From a virus, in the IMG/VR virus record IMGVR_UViG_3300045009_000924, positions 1 to 64,000 of that record: 64,000 nucleotides of DNA. One strand, written 5' to 3'. The translations under genes were made by a program, and so were the position numbers. Under the pieces are notes generated by a model. It worked only from the letters and a program-made list of their open reading frames with translations. It did not search any database and was not told the DNA's origin. How positions within the stretch are numbered: the stretch's first letter is position 1; the number at the start of each line of letters is the position of its first letter. Below, piece by piece: positions 45,801-51,100 of this stretch.

Positions 45801-46368
45801 AAAATTAAATTCATTTCTTAGCAGAAGTTCAATAGGTGAACAATCGAGAAAAACTATTGGAAGATGGGAAGCGATGGGTGTTCCCACTTCCGTTATTTCC
45901 GAAATGATTAAATCCGGGATTATAAAAGACGCAGCATCAGTGTTTAAAAATACCGATGTCGGAAGAAGGCTTGACATGGAATTGTCGAGACCAAAATATT
46001 CAGTTTATGAAGCGTTGCTTAATTTTATTAAAGAAACACAAGGTAGTTCGCCAAAAAATACAAGAAAAACAGTTTCCGACATACTTGACGCAACTGATGC
46101 TTACAACTACCTTCCGCAAATAGCAAAAGCCAAAGGTTCGATGCCATATTCTGCAAACGTCGGCGATATTCCCAGGTACTCAGATTCCGAATTGCAGCAA
46201 ATAGTAAATCGTTTCAATAATATTTTTGGAACCCAACACACAATTGATGATATTTTTAGCGACGAGCAAATTCGGCAGGCAAGAGAGAGAATAGAAAAAG
46301 ATGGAATTCATACGCCAATCGGCAAACCGAATGTAAGAACAAAACTAAAAAATGAAAATAATGAGTAA
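31957..46368 (+). CDS. Giant polyprotein: prohead protease plus internal-protein domains
   Basis: 4,803 aa, one uninterrupted frame. I use the ATG at 31,957, which follows a TTG; AGAAAG precedes it. Residues 1-~180 are an HK97-type prohead serine protease. Unrelated domains follow, split by R-[LIV]-x-S-[GS] motifs. These start at residues 638 (RIDSG), 702 (RIKSG), 880, 1059, 1088, 1443 (all RLSSG), 1536 (RLNSG), 1654 (RLSSG), 3015 (RVSSG), 3164 (RLSSG), 4102 (RVSSG), 4183 (RLQSS), 4258 (RLQSG) and 4289 (RISSG). Domains between them are given as separate entries. Placement between folded domains, and recurrence in the second polyprotein and tape measure, point to protease sites. A phage gene of this size normally encodes a tape measure; this one clearly does not. 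Confidence 0.93.
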   Translation: MQEKFQYKSSHIATLGPKSSSLNLDEAQGIVECFVAGIGNKDSVGDIVAAGAFTKSLQRRKPRVVWGHNWNDPIGKVLEIYEVQSSDPRLPMKMKVAGIGGLFAKVQFNLNSEKGREAFANVAFFGEEQEWSIGYKTLRAQFDQKSQANVIFELELYEVSPVLHGANQLTGTISVKNDMLAEQQTTPAGISVVLPGEQSIDREEIQKQLCNMYGSKIHVVDADAETVTFVKPGEKGGYEKYKCHWIRNGGTFMFGNPQRVFTPQELPQQPQVVISPPSPHIHPAQPQRIVRPQQMPAIPVAIKPNPIGPGTVMVPLPKIEYEGDSPQIDKNNLDKEEAELRDALLKIVKRHGKFNEDGTGVWAGYYPPEKNPVAGIGVKCANCVLYNGGSSCKIISLPVHPEGKCRFAVIPNGVVKGYESDKKAAEKFEDDEREDYLIEMEAKYPGELLLAGLRGAVGRLRKKKRKKKYKDLAEFNEDEIDEKGYCIGIDPEDAFAVKQILDPIFDYYKAETFVDVDGIVIQSGISYDLIEAVDNALENNEIKKKLLVESGVQVKNLGRRIASYGAARLIDRPNLGGRSRRGGKRGFGVPEGDLNPDTRVDKNRNGLLFDGFPGWEQPDPTPYGPGSMYNTDVTPEQRIDSGKIGTEGKPIGGDGAVTDLVKRPEDKPQLRSGPARPTDENFVQPLDEKPKPQKPKSNEQRRIKSGRNLARHGLGREHEQKFGVSRDEKQRREDFDKIVQNWIDSGFNWEQSPRSSSDKKVSENYLRGKEMGRNQARVAWRGTNRGSGKRPEGFNEKNKSSKEYADWFFMYAGHLGNFARALDSKKIKNREEYDKGIKKGISEHFADKLPDTSSWDIDKTKKYNNWLNEFGYETNVSDGRLSSGDLRERTARGGQTKIEGLDGGFDPDNPFGDENMPYDLGFDVYDKIIEEFLGEETPKKFRPKQDEPQAWSDEEIYRRRMSGATLQEVADILGWSRQEVRQAEQRHMYFLRSGKKIERPKRLNKLRKRRKENKEKVKALKEKQKAEKEKEKTERIAKEKEEAERIAQEKLDREENRGRLSSGGNEKLDNAGPVGHVLSQVSPRRAERLSSGANLNEAELEKYYDNMKFQILSSIQEALKNPDLKFDRPWARTDNYARNPTNKRRNVAGRAYEGSGQLILSMKGFTQKYPVAKWAGAKQWKEIGGRIRKGEAPTWILAPTIKNGRRTGEFHMTAVYNIAQVEGLPQAMYKAMPDVISEEQRVQNVQNIINEIGPVVEEGNFGGAFFNNTRDTIFMPKFGQFDSAVDYYATLMHEITHWTGHESRLRRKKGKMTAPEFSDEFRQYAFEELIAEIGSSLIMGMLGITHKFRQDHGTYLKEWASQLSTDPTAIRRAMVEAQKAVNYVLNRSATLRRLGGFEPDERRSEGDLKYEIPLIEGMVDSPSVPRGGVIRGTFEQIDDDDSRLSSGKIEDFATRPHKAGKTHKIGTRGWSAIDRQNGDREVYHYSTMMGIIRGNEYFEISKGWDSTSDKQGINKILKALGQKEPRRAAELEITNRLNSGKIEDFANRPHVPSRRIKAGSGGAWSSFDLANGDREIYHYSTKMGFIRNGAFYQESDGWGSVSDKQGINKILRALGQKNAIRVQQIANLNTDDDDRFVSLPKKDENGKVIDATGRLSSGGGIINSVKNPKDKDKQIKRTEDVSFQLAHQLPNEPTQQQKDIIETAMMAITGKLRPYKNKQGRMVYPVISVQAAAGTGKTTTLKWLARTLDDLFNLEIGNEAERKEKLSFLSQRFDVDFSKMTDEQIKKTVESLKDKYGSKSLYYAVFNVKNQEEAEAVFPQNTGVATLDKLARWGVMMGAANEKFGDHIARKLTAAGARVDRARDFDDQGKPIGGAVTTLKNDGTPYQFTYVDYATGERKQTGPHPTAKLPDGSPAGQKPTLEHTGLITLETTDDFLRFLKLQPDSRNLPGSDRLPDLDGMTLAEIIRHAVERWTLSTDEKLSAKHFSYDEEDILSRQSGYNQRVATGQATLDVGYEQKLDEVGDPVFDDEGKPVMVRAKEAIGSTDFNPRFWVRVQEDPEANIPEEWLKMGQKVVENILQEFYVDEKGKKQKTLVLPSQGQIAKIFALSNPDLSEAKYMVGHAKGVTRRDAVRTSAKVGDVVDKDGNVIKDVRKLPPDFPLWIVTAIDGAGAIEKPKKGGKTPSVESSKRTATIRRVFADPLRKLNALFIDEAQDLNPTFMSVLENNRDKFPIILVGDERQSVYNFRNAVNAMELMDPDYILPLNESFRFGNRLAHQANILQAYLNLDDEELAATRGELPPRRQWVTGHHHMLVAKQFDDAIELLKKSDSLDKRDKTTLLRILSALDKEFKLSQEFTEKTKSPEYVLITDEGISAKDKIKFLEKRKASAVEESEGRIHNRFAYVLDENGQRIPELDSDGQPQRDKDHNIVYRRVGPLLPKIGETFAFLAGTNEELIQKAFEYAQLLNNEVQMETLAWIIRNPGKTPPPGLVPQITIAPKKFDDILTFLKHYAWVLDSAKGRAGKKPPKSPFIGNLWTREQIKREALRPGKTQLRTMWRILHPRNGQPMHPRRLIHLMEGGMRRTGVLGPDGRETLVFEPAVILPERKVLKIETQFHFLHAKKEKGELSIEELKNQPTTKLSNRADVTDTSLNKVTVLAGKGKGDSAQQSDIHWHLEMEQQDSSGKWKVIDGTWDHNSKKPGRWTGRVILTGQGLSGSKLRGGGQGKRRPAGYYQEDVKRITTRDPRFKKYFVYEESMGVIRRAAAAGQGETTSRNDQYAIDIKDVDGSEERLSEIIREVSQEILKAANTNGADATITTAQLFKGLEAHTIVIGEAFQNAFDEEREAFKRVGKKSPQMREMLNTVYVALTRAEKQIDIGERIAKLYFNRDSRRRAIDHINDEIAKLRKSGKPEDLTLADALEIPQNHFYGIDDDDPRRPGLPTPTSRSDDDDTRVNEEADNAEIEVDNAELEEDENIVPNKDNDDDDGEPTVDEDNIAGKDDEQNEDETSYVNSGRVSSGRENNIVAVLGNRPRRGVLSREAQKIWDTNFPEQLNKIIKNNNKNDVLSLYSDTTKSEISKIYRGKNRSSTFSENPDLGLDPDHEETEFDFFNVNQKDFEKANKLINRVGKVSNVVWALKNSNDKNSSPKTQLAAKKILNDARYDRLSSGRADRRVIKSLDDVKQNMKYDHSRAADYKMTDEQINISDAVMTGDNIVVRALAGTGKTSTLLSTAKRLLDQEPDKRIVYLTFTRKMAEEARKKFKDYPNVEVRTWDSVGFGIIGTNEKLARKTNSQNPGIIGVGNNEDVANHYGFQDDFEQIQVKNKQGDLVPETVGLTRRQRAALMARAATEFSTGKNQKTNRPYTEMNKSLIGIAASKMGINRLSDRQIEELVRQAQKFWNDSFDENSPLEMSRSYILKKWSLTNPDLGTGAGMKKNVDGNDIIFFDEAQDANPVMTDVIRNQKIQWIAVGDSNQAIYEFRGAVDELEDLEAPYQLTLTKTFRFGKEIQAIANRFLKAHETKLTNEEDETPIFAKLRIDAAGPEGIILDSEEMFPKGIAVSATRETKKNGSKETLAFLSQTNAKSFERIINEQDNGRKTGSTTTFKNDLTGMIDHMEWLQGGKKTEKPKNVFPPLWSVKNWDELAKAAGPLGEGGATELGGGAPEESVENVDVSQQALTAYRLFAKYNFNWSKMRQHVANIQTLDGGDVISRKITAADLLDEFEPVEIVDGGVLSASWNPRTKQIVLKNEGGDWGQFTAYKDLLIKGKYKFTWGDPAGKYGRKTEQPGWHLEVPNVDAAASTLNNLAKDIEIGIPGGDSPEFSSLQTFSPIVEGSGSIPNYLSGAKYIDDKRNTKTVNSEITLRFKRADGKFVAVADGNTFQVKNVLKGQDPKTKKSTFAWSSKDKPQFGEPNKWVTSADTIEELYEKLENLRKVNNLSGGSSFLLQPTPLQGAAKNSVDIVAQTAHRSKGLEFDNVILAGDFKAPKWEELAEELIVKMQKDGRVISKEDIGSLKEFLELLTPKEREEFKKKIIKSMGAEEIRLQYVAATRAMRRLVPGSLSWIFDVTDNEDEEFKKVDISKPKTPTRRAERRNRNTQEGDDRVSSGRDRDESEIDPDYPIATEEERRQNEYEMGLDNEVDERIREGDKKSRRQIEKEINQRDVDAGDEQAKVKQREIIDRDKRLQSSEIDPDYPIATEEERRQNEYEMGLDNEVDERIREGDKKSRRQIEKEINQRDVDAGDEQAKVKQRQIIDRDKRLQSGADQTTEEGRLARRNRKNNNIDDSGDGRISSGRDTVSARIVEKMHGFSADNDENESARRAWERIKEKGWLIDPSGVTGEGIDKKKIESTSIGMANIGSRIAARNRKIKIGDISKNNPDSANQETWMLPVEKLKKMIRIPTKWDPETGDVIERRELSSAELGTMLNLTISESRKLNSPNAGLSFNDVMYLIAEIGNEPRFDSWRLFSPTTLDESGVSESDYMQRAIDNLGRAKLRERFVLETFGKDAFPMYIGRNEKNRISQSEYEKMDSDKRFEYGGIFKDDGSSEDANTELMYEGMRSDSPIPFTQNINKTNTTTPISPVSSNAKTMRAEFRLSELLAALGISGEETIAEKDKKLNSFLSRSSIGEQSRKTIGRWEAMGVPTSVISEMIKSGIIKDAASVFKNTDVGRRLDMELSRPKYSVYEALLNFIKETQGSSPKNTRKTVSDILDATDAYNYLPQIAKAKGSMPYSANVGDIPRYSDSELQQIVNRFNNIFGTQHTIDDIFSDEQIRQARERIEKDGIHTPIGKPNVRTKLKNENNE
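34075..34608 (+). other. Polyprotein 1, residues 707-884: helical domain of unknown function
   Basis: About 178 residues between RIKSG and RLSSG. The segment is basic and helical (REHEQKFGVSRDEKQRREDF, WFFMYAGHLGNFARALDSKK, KKGISEHFADKLPDTSSWDI). It has no cysteines, membrane segments or enzyme motif I can name. Its size fits a small capsid-internal protein. Confidence 0.45.
34609..35145 (+). other. Polyprotein 1, residues 885-1063: HTH and basic coiled coil
   Basis: A helix-turn-helix of the sigma-region-4/resolvase type is visible: SDEEIYRRRMSGATLQEVAD then ILGWSRQEVRQAEQRHM. It is followed by a long Lys/Glu coiled coil (KALKEKQKAEKEKEKTERIA) that ends at RLSSG. I infer a DNA-binding protein made to be released from the precursor. 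It could package DNA or act on host promoters after injection. The next motif, at 1088, leaves a 29-residue spacer. Confidence 0.55.
35233..36297 (+). other. Polyprotein 1, residues 1093-1447: ArdC-type antirestriction protein
   Basis: The segment between two RLSSG motifs is 355 aa, about the size of a complete ArdC protein. The N-terminal half resembles the ArdC single-strand-DNA-binding domain (KFDRPWARTDNYARNPTNKR, FTQKYPVAKWAGAKQWKEIG, APTWILAPTIKNG). The C-terminal half is the matching metallopeptidase: YYATLMHEITHWTGHESRL with HEITH at 1293-1297, and EELIAEIGSSL with the third zinc ligand E1332. ArdC proteins protect incoming DNA from restriction or serve as TraC-like factors. Release from a capsid precursor would place it next to the entering genome. 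Confidence 0.82.
36298..36930 (+). other. Polyprotein 1, residues 1448-1658: tandem duplicated ~93-aa domain
   Basis: Two copies, 1448-1540 and 1541-1658, each begin KIEDFA directly after a cleavage-like motif (RLSSG, RLNSG). Shared blocks are NGDRE[VI]YHYST, [GM]WxS.SDKQGINKIL and ALGQK. The fold is unassigned; the YHYST region suggests a small alpha/beta domain. Both linker and domain are duplicated, so one cleavage would release each copy. Confidence 0.7.
36931..41013 (+). other. Polyprotein 1, residues 1659-3019: UvrD-like SF1 helicase I
   Basis: About 1,360 residues between RLSSG and RVSSG. SF1A helicase motifs: Q-motif-like NEPTQQQKDIIE, Walker A AAAGTGKTTTL (K1737), Walker B LFIDEAQDLNP (2211-2215), motif III VGDERQSVYNFRNA, motif IV-like NESFRFG, motif V AQLFKGLEAHTIV, and motif VI VYVALTRAEKQ (R2870). 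Very large insertions follow motif I and motif IV, the latter with a beta-rich region near 2,620-2,790. The last ~80 residues are an acidic linker. Helicases of this kind unwind or remodel DNA. The presence of a complete set of motifs argues that it is active. Confidence 0.85.
41014..41460 (+). other. Polyprotein 1, residues 3020-3168: unassigned linker domain
   Basis: 149 residues between RVSSG and RLSSG. Mostly helical with a charged middle (LSREAQKIWDTNFPEQLNKI, EETEFDFFNVNQKDFEKANK, LAAKKILNDARYD). No fold or motif recognised. Its position between the helicases suggests a separate small product. Confidence 0.4.
41461..44274 (+). other. Polyprotein 1, residues 3169-4106: UvrD-like SF1 helicase II
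   Basis: A second SF1A helicase of 938 residues, distinct from helicase I. The motifs are: MTDEQINISDAV (Q region), RALAGTGKTSTL (Walker A, K3224), VYLTFTRKMAEEAR (Ia), IFFDEAQDANPV (D3446-D3450), AVGDSNQAIYEFRGA (III), TFRFGKEI (IV), IVAQTAHRSKGLEFDNVILA (V) and YVAATRAMRRL (VI, R4050). A beta-rich insertion lies around 3,600-3,800. It is the more canonical of the two. A pair of helicases delivered together could act on recombination intermediates, replication starts or the entering phage DNA. Confidence 0.9.
44275..44835 (+). other. Polyprotein 1, residues 4107-4293: duplicated charged 75-aa peptides and spacer
   Basis: Two 75-residue copies (EIDPDYPIATEEERRQNEYE ... IIDRDKRLQS) lie head to tail. 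Each ends in RLQS and may be cut from the chain. The sequence is very charged, helical and acidic/basic mixed, without a hydrophobic core. A further 31-residue spacer ends at RISSG. See the DNA repeat entry. Confidence 0.7.
44290..44739. repeat. 225-bp tandem duplication (two copies)
   Basis: Copy one is 44,290-44,514 and copy two 44,515-44,739. By eye they differ at a single base (AGAGAA against AGACAA near each 3' end, Glu to Gln). Near-identity including third codon positions indicates a recent duplication. The unit includes one complete cleavage-like motif. Confidence 0.95.
44836..46368 (+). other. Polyprotein 1, residues 4294-4803: C-terminal domain of unknown function
   Basis: 510 residues after the last RISSG motif. 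Helical with several small HTH-like stretches (SSAELGTMLNLTISESRKLN, VPTSVISEMIKSGIIKDA). A possible globular unit starts at ~4,560 (FRLSELLAALGISGEE) and runs to the end. No enzymatic motif. Similar Ser/Asn-rich linkers are absent from the rest of the chain. Not assigned. Confidence 0.4.
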
Positions 46369-46403
46369 AGAGAAGTAATAAACTTTTTAAATATTGCTAA
46401 TAC

Positions 46404-46431
46404 ATGACAGTTGGTCGTGATAGGTTATAAT
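46404..46431 (+). promoter_or_regulatory. Sigma-70-like promoter for the scaffold-like gene
   Basis: ATGACA (46,404-46,409) and TATAAT (46,426-46,431) are separated by 16 bases, matching 5/6 and 6/6 consensus positions. It lies in the 126-bp gap after the first polyprotein, 63 bases before the ATG at 46,495. It is the best promoter match I found in the window. Confidence 0.7.
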
Positions 46432-46494
46432 TTAGAGACATTTAAATAACGGTTAATGCCAGCAACGGTATTTTCCTGCACACACAGGAGTTCT

Positions 46495-48165
46495 ATGAGC
46501 TACAGCGAAAAGGCAAATGTAAGCGTCGACGCGGACGGGAATGTACTCAAATGCGCCAAAGGCGCTAACGCTGGCGAATGCGGTTTTGTCAAGGGTGCTG
46601 CGATTTGTGCTAAATGCGGCGCAATACCAGTGGAAATGAAAATGGTGCCTGTTTCCGAAGTTGAAGAAGAAGAAATGATGGAAGAAACCGAAGGGGAAAT
46701 GCCGAAAAAAACCAGAAAGAAGAAACTTAAAAAAGAATCCGGTGCTTATGCGTCAATGGATGATGACGAGGAAGACATGGAGGGGGAGGAGATGGGCAAA
46801 AAGGAAATGGCAATGGATGATGATGATTCCGAAATGATGGAGGATGAAGTTACCGAAGAGGAAGAAGTTCCTACAAAGTCTAAAAAATCTTGGAAAAGAA
46901 CAAAAGGAAAAGCCGCCCATGCATCCATGGACGACGAAGAGGAAATGGACGAAGAGGAAATGCCATCCGAAGAGGAGGAGGAAGTCGTTGAAGAGACGGG
47001 AGAGGAAGACGAGGAAGTTGAAGTTGAAGAAGAGGTAGACGAGGAGGAAATTGAAGAAGACGAAATGAAGTCCAGTTATGCGCGTCGCCGAAAAATGGGC
47101 AAAAAAGCAGCCGTTGATATGGAGGCGGAAGACGAAGAAGAGCTCGAAGACGAAGAGGTGACGGACGAAGAAGAGGAAATGACGGACGAAGAAGAGGAAA
47201 TGGGTGAAAAATCTTTTACTCCATCAGATACTTATTGGGAAGAGGTTCGTCGCTCAAGAATAAATTCACTTGGAATCAAATCGGCAGACCTGGGTGCTTT
47301 TGGTTATTTGTGTGCTCTTGAAAGAAAGGCATATCCGGGTTCGTCTCCGGTTTGTGATGATTGCCCTGGTGGCTGCGTTGCGGAGAAGGGTCTGCCCGGC
47401 ATTCTTCACGCCGAGGGCGTGGCAGAACAAATGTTTGACGGCGTCGTCATTGACTCTGGATATTCGCCAGATGCGGATATGTTTGTCGTTGACGTACAAG
47501 GAAAAGATGGTGTAGTAAAAGAAGTCTTTGTTGACGGAACAAGTGCCGAAATAATGGGATTTCATAAACTAGACATTTCCGAATTCGAACAAAAATCGGA
47601 TTATTCAGAATACAAACTTATTGATTTTACCGAAGCCGCAGAAATAGCGATTAAATCAATTGACGGCCATGTTGTGGCTGTCGAACCGGACGTATTTGAA
47701 GGTTTTGATACATACGCTGTTGAAATTGAGGGATTTGACGGGAAATCATATGATGTTTTTGTTTCTCTTGATGGAGAGGTTCTTGGATACGACAGATACG
47801 AGCAAGATGAAGCAATTGAAATAGAAGCCGAAGCGGCAGAAATAGCGATGAAGCGTGCTTTTTCTGAAGAAAAGCGGCAAGAGTTGGCTAAATCCGGCAT
47901 GGCGTTACCGGATGGCTCTTATCCAATAGTTTCGGAAACTGACTTGAGAAATGCCATTCAAGCATTTGGTCGCGCCAAAGACAAGGAATCCGCAAAGAAG
48001 CACATAATGAAACGCGCAAGAGCGCTAAAACTCGAGAGCTTAATTCCTGCAAACTGGCTTGCTGGCGCAAGCGAGAAAAGTGAAAAAGAGGTGGATGATG
48101 CTTCATTCATGGCTTCACTTGTTGAATTCCAGCTTCTCGAAGACCAAATCGACAGCGACAATTAA
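46495..48165 (+). CDS. Acidic scaffold-like / head-associated protein with Cys and PepSY-like domains
   Basis: The protein has 556 aa from the ATG at 46,495, with AGGAG four bases upstream; an earlier in-frame ATG at 46,456 lacks a ribosome site. Residues 20-41 contain a CX8CX8CX2C motif (CGFVKGAAICAKCGA). Residues ~50-240 are strongly acidic with KESGAYASMDDD and GKAAHASMDDE repeats. Next come a Cys cluster (CDDCPGGCVAEKG) and two PepSY-like beta units (FVVDVQGKDGVVKEVFVDGT; YAVEIEGFDGKSYDVFVSLD). The C-terminal domain (LAKSGMALPDGSYPI, LRNAIQAFGRAKD, MKRARALK) resembles DUF6582-type domains seen beside prohead proteases. The acidic middle fits a scaffold, but no experiment exists. Confidence 0.65.
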   Translation: MSYSEKANVSVDADGNVLKCAKGANAGECGFVKGAAICAKCGAIPVEMKMVPVSEVEEEEMMEETEGEMPKKTRKKKLKKESGAYASMDDDEEDMEGEEMGKKEMAMDDDDSEMMEDEVTEEEEVPTKSKKSWKRTKGKAAHASMDDEEEMDEEEMPSEEEEEVVEETGEEDEEVEVEEEVDEEEIEEDEMKSSYARRRKMGKKAAVDMEAEDEEELEDEEVTDEEEEMTDEEEEMGEKSFTPSDTYWEEVRRSRINSLGIKSADLGAFGYLCALERKAYPGSSPVCDDCPGGCVAEKGLPGILHAEGVAEQMFDGVVIDSGYSPDADMFVVDVQGKDGVVKEVFVDGTSAEIMGFHKLDISEFEQKSDYSEYKLIDFTEAAEIAIKSIDGHVVAVEPDVFEGFDTYAVEIEGFDGKSYDVFVSLDGEVLGYDRYEQDEAIEIEAEAAEIAMKRAFSEEKRQELAKSGMALPDGSYPIVSETDLRNAIQAFGRAKDKESAKKHIMKRARALKLESLIPANWLAGASEKSEKEVDDASFMASLVEFQLLEDQIDSDN

Positions 48166-48195
48166 AAAAACGTCGCCCGCATTATCGGGTGGAAA

Positions 48196-51100
48196 ATGAA
48201 AAAAACACGTCACATTATTTCAGAGCGTCTATTCGCGCCCAAAAAATGCTGCGATGGACAAAATGAAAGAGCAATTGCATTTAAGAGGGCAATATATATT
48301 TCTGCTAAAACAGAAATATTGAATCCCGATATAGCCGTAAAAGCAGCAATGTCGATTGGCGATTCCTACGGCGGAGGAGAAAAAAGAACAACGTACGAAG
48401 ATACGGATAATAGAAAAAGAGATTTCAGCGGAGATTTGCCGCCAGGTTTAGAAAAAGATGAATTGGGAAATATTTGGGACAAAAATAAAAAATACACACC
48501 GGGTGACAGGCTTGTTCTTTTCCCGAATAGATTAACAAGAAACAGATTACCACAGACTCCAAATTTTGGTTGGATTTCTCCACCCGCTCAAAAAAATGTT
48601 GAAAAATCAGAAGAAAATGAACCAGTCATTGTATTAAAAAAATACAAAGTAAATCCAAAAACTGACGACATAATTCCATCAACTGAAAAAATTTTAAATC
48701 CCCTAAATCATTCTTCCGGCGACAGCATGGATGACTTTATAAACGGAATTACAAAAAGTAATAAAATAAATACGAAAATACTCCCTGGCAGACCCCTGAA
48801 AGACAGAATACCGGGAGGAAGGCTCATTGCCAGAGCAGCCGCAATGATTGGCATAATAACAGACGCAAATAATAAATTTAGATGCCCACCGGGAACTCCA
48901 GCAGCAAATCAATTCACCGATATGCGTGGAACAACTTGTTTTGGATTTAGTGCATCAAGGTTTGCAAAATTTGCCGCAGAAAAAGCCGTAGAACTAACCG
49001 ACGCAGGAGAATTGCAAGGTTTTAAGCGATTCGTAAGTAGGGCCATGAACTGGGTTAATGGTGGCTCATGGGATGACGACCAAGGAATAAGCAACCTTCC
49101 AGTCAACAGACCTATTGAATACTTTTTTGGAAGAACACCAGGTTTCGACCCCGTCACGGGAACAACCGCAAGACCGGACTGGGCATCTGCCGATGTGCCA
49201 GATTCTGCTGGCGGCAGAACTTTTAAAAACACAATGATTGAAGGTCAAAGAAGAATTGATGAAGCAAAAAAAATAGTAGATGATTTAATGTCATCACTTG
49301 GCGTGGATACTTCTGCTCCAGCAAGGGAAAACAACTCCGATATATATGAAACTTTTGACAGACTCAAGGAAAACGGACAGTGGGATGTTCAAATAGAAAG
49401 ACTAGATGACAACGAAGTTAGAGCATTGGTTGTAAAAGAACTGAGGAGAAGATTTAGAGCCTTAAAAGCATCAGGAGAAACAACACTAACATTCGACTCC
49501 CTGCCACCAGAAATAAAAGAAAGCTTAATTAAATCCGAAACAGCAAGATTCAGAGTTACGGAAAGAGCTGTTGCCAGCACCATTCTTGAACAATTTGCGT
49601 TAATGCCAGAACATATGAAAAAAATAAAAACTATTCGTTTAACAAAAAATGAACCTGGCACAAAACATCCGGATGAAGGTTCTTTCGGATTTATGCAAAA
49701 CGCAGAAACGGGAGAAATAGCATCTTCGATATTTTTTAATTTTGACACGATTTTAGAAAATCAAACAAAGAATGTTCCTGGAATAAAATTTGACGAAAGA
49801 CTTTTGGTGACAGCAATTGATGGAATGTCTGATGCCGAAAGGGCTGAAGCAGTAGCAGATTTTATAACAAGTGCAAATGATTTTGCAAAAAATAGAGCCT
49901 CACTTGTTTCTGGAGTTGAATCATTTTCCAGATTTATAGCTTTGCACGAAATAGGTCACTCTATTCAGGGCGAAGCGTTTGTTGCGTATTTGAAACGCAA
50001 CTTTGACGAAACTGGAAAACTTGAATTTGTTGATTCGGCAGGAAAATTGCGCTCATTTACATCAATTACAGAAATGACAGCCAGTGATTTTAACAGCGCT
50101 CTCGTGGCGTTTTCGCGAGATGCGATTGAGTCAAACCCCGCATTAAAAGAACAATTATTAAAACTTGCCGATGTTTACGGCAAATACCCCCGTGGATACC
50201 TTGATAACGGAGGGAGTGGATTTTTTCTTTTAGAAGCCCAAGCAGAGATGTGGGCTATGCGAGAAATGGGATTAATACATGGTGATGATATTGACCTCGC
50301 GCTCTCCTCAATGGACGAATACGAAAACGCAGAACTAAGAAAACAAAGGCTCAAAAAAGCATCTTCCATTGTCGAAGAATCAAAAGAAAAAAGAAAAATA
50401 GAAAGCATGAAGAGGCCGTGGGAAAAAACAGATAAACAAATAGATTCTGATATGAAAAAAATTAAAGACAGAATTAAGGACAGAGAGGGAACTGATAATT
50501 CAGATTTATTGAATATCGCCGCAGTGGCCGAACTTGAGATGGATGATGCCAAAAATAATTACGACTTGGCGAGTAAGGAATATGACAGAATCAAAGAAGC
50601 AATTGAAAAGGGTGAAGATGTTGACTTTGATTCGGCTTCAAAACTTGATGTTTTGGCAAGCGCCAAGGAAAACGCTAAAAAAGATTTTGAATATTTTAAA
50701 AAAATAAGAGAAATGACTAAAAAAGAATGGATGAGCAGAAACACCATTGGCGACAGGGGGGCCTCAAGAGAGTTTGAGGATGCTCTTTACAAATTTAGAG
50801 AAGAAAAAGGAATTTTGAAAGGGTCAGAAAAAGCAGAAATTGTTGAAAAATTAAAAATACAAGAGCTAAAAGCTCAAGCAGAAAGACTTGACGACAAATC
50901 TCTGGTTGACGATTACACAAATATTATGTCCATTATCGACAAGGGTGAATATTCTTCGCCAGAAGAATACGATGAGATGCTTAAACAAAGCGAAATACTG
51001 TTAGACGAATACATCAGAAGAGCCAGAGCTGCTGGTGATACAAGAAGAAAAAGCACAATACGAAAAAGTCTGCTTGAAAAAGTAGATGAAAAATCTTCTC

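Noticed and set aside
31957-46368. Several separate genes merged by sequencing error
   Set aside because: The frame is open over 14.4 kb with no internal Shine-Dalgarno/start pairs at domain borders, and the borders share one motif. Merging by error would not create this pattern.
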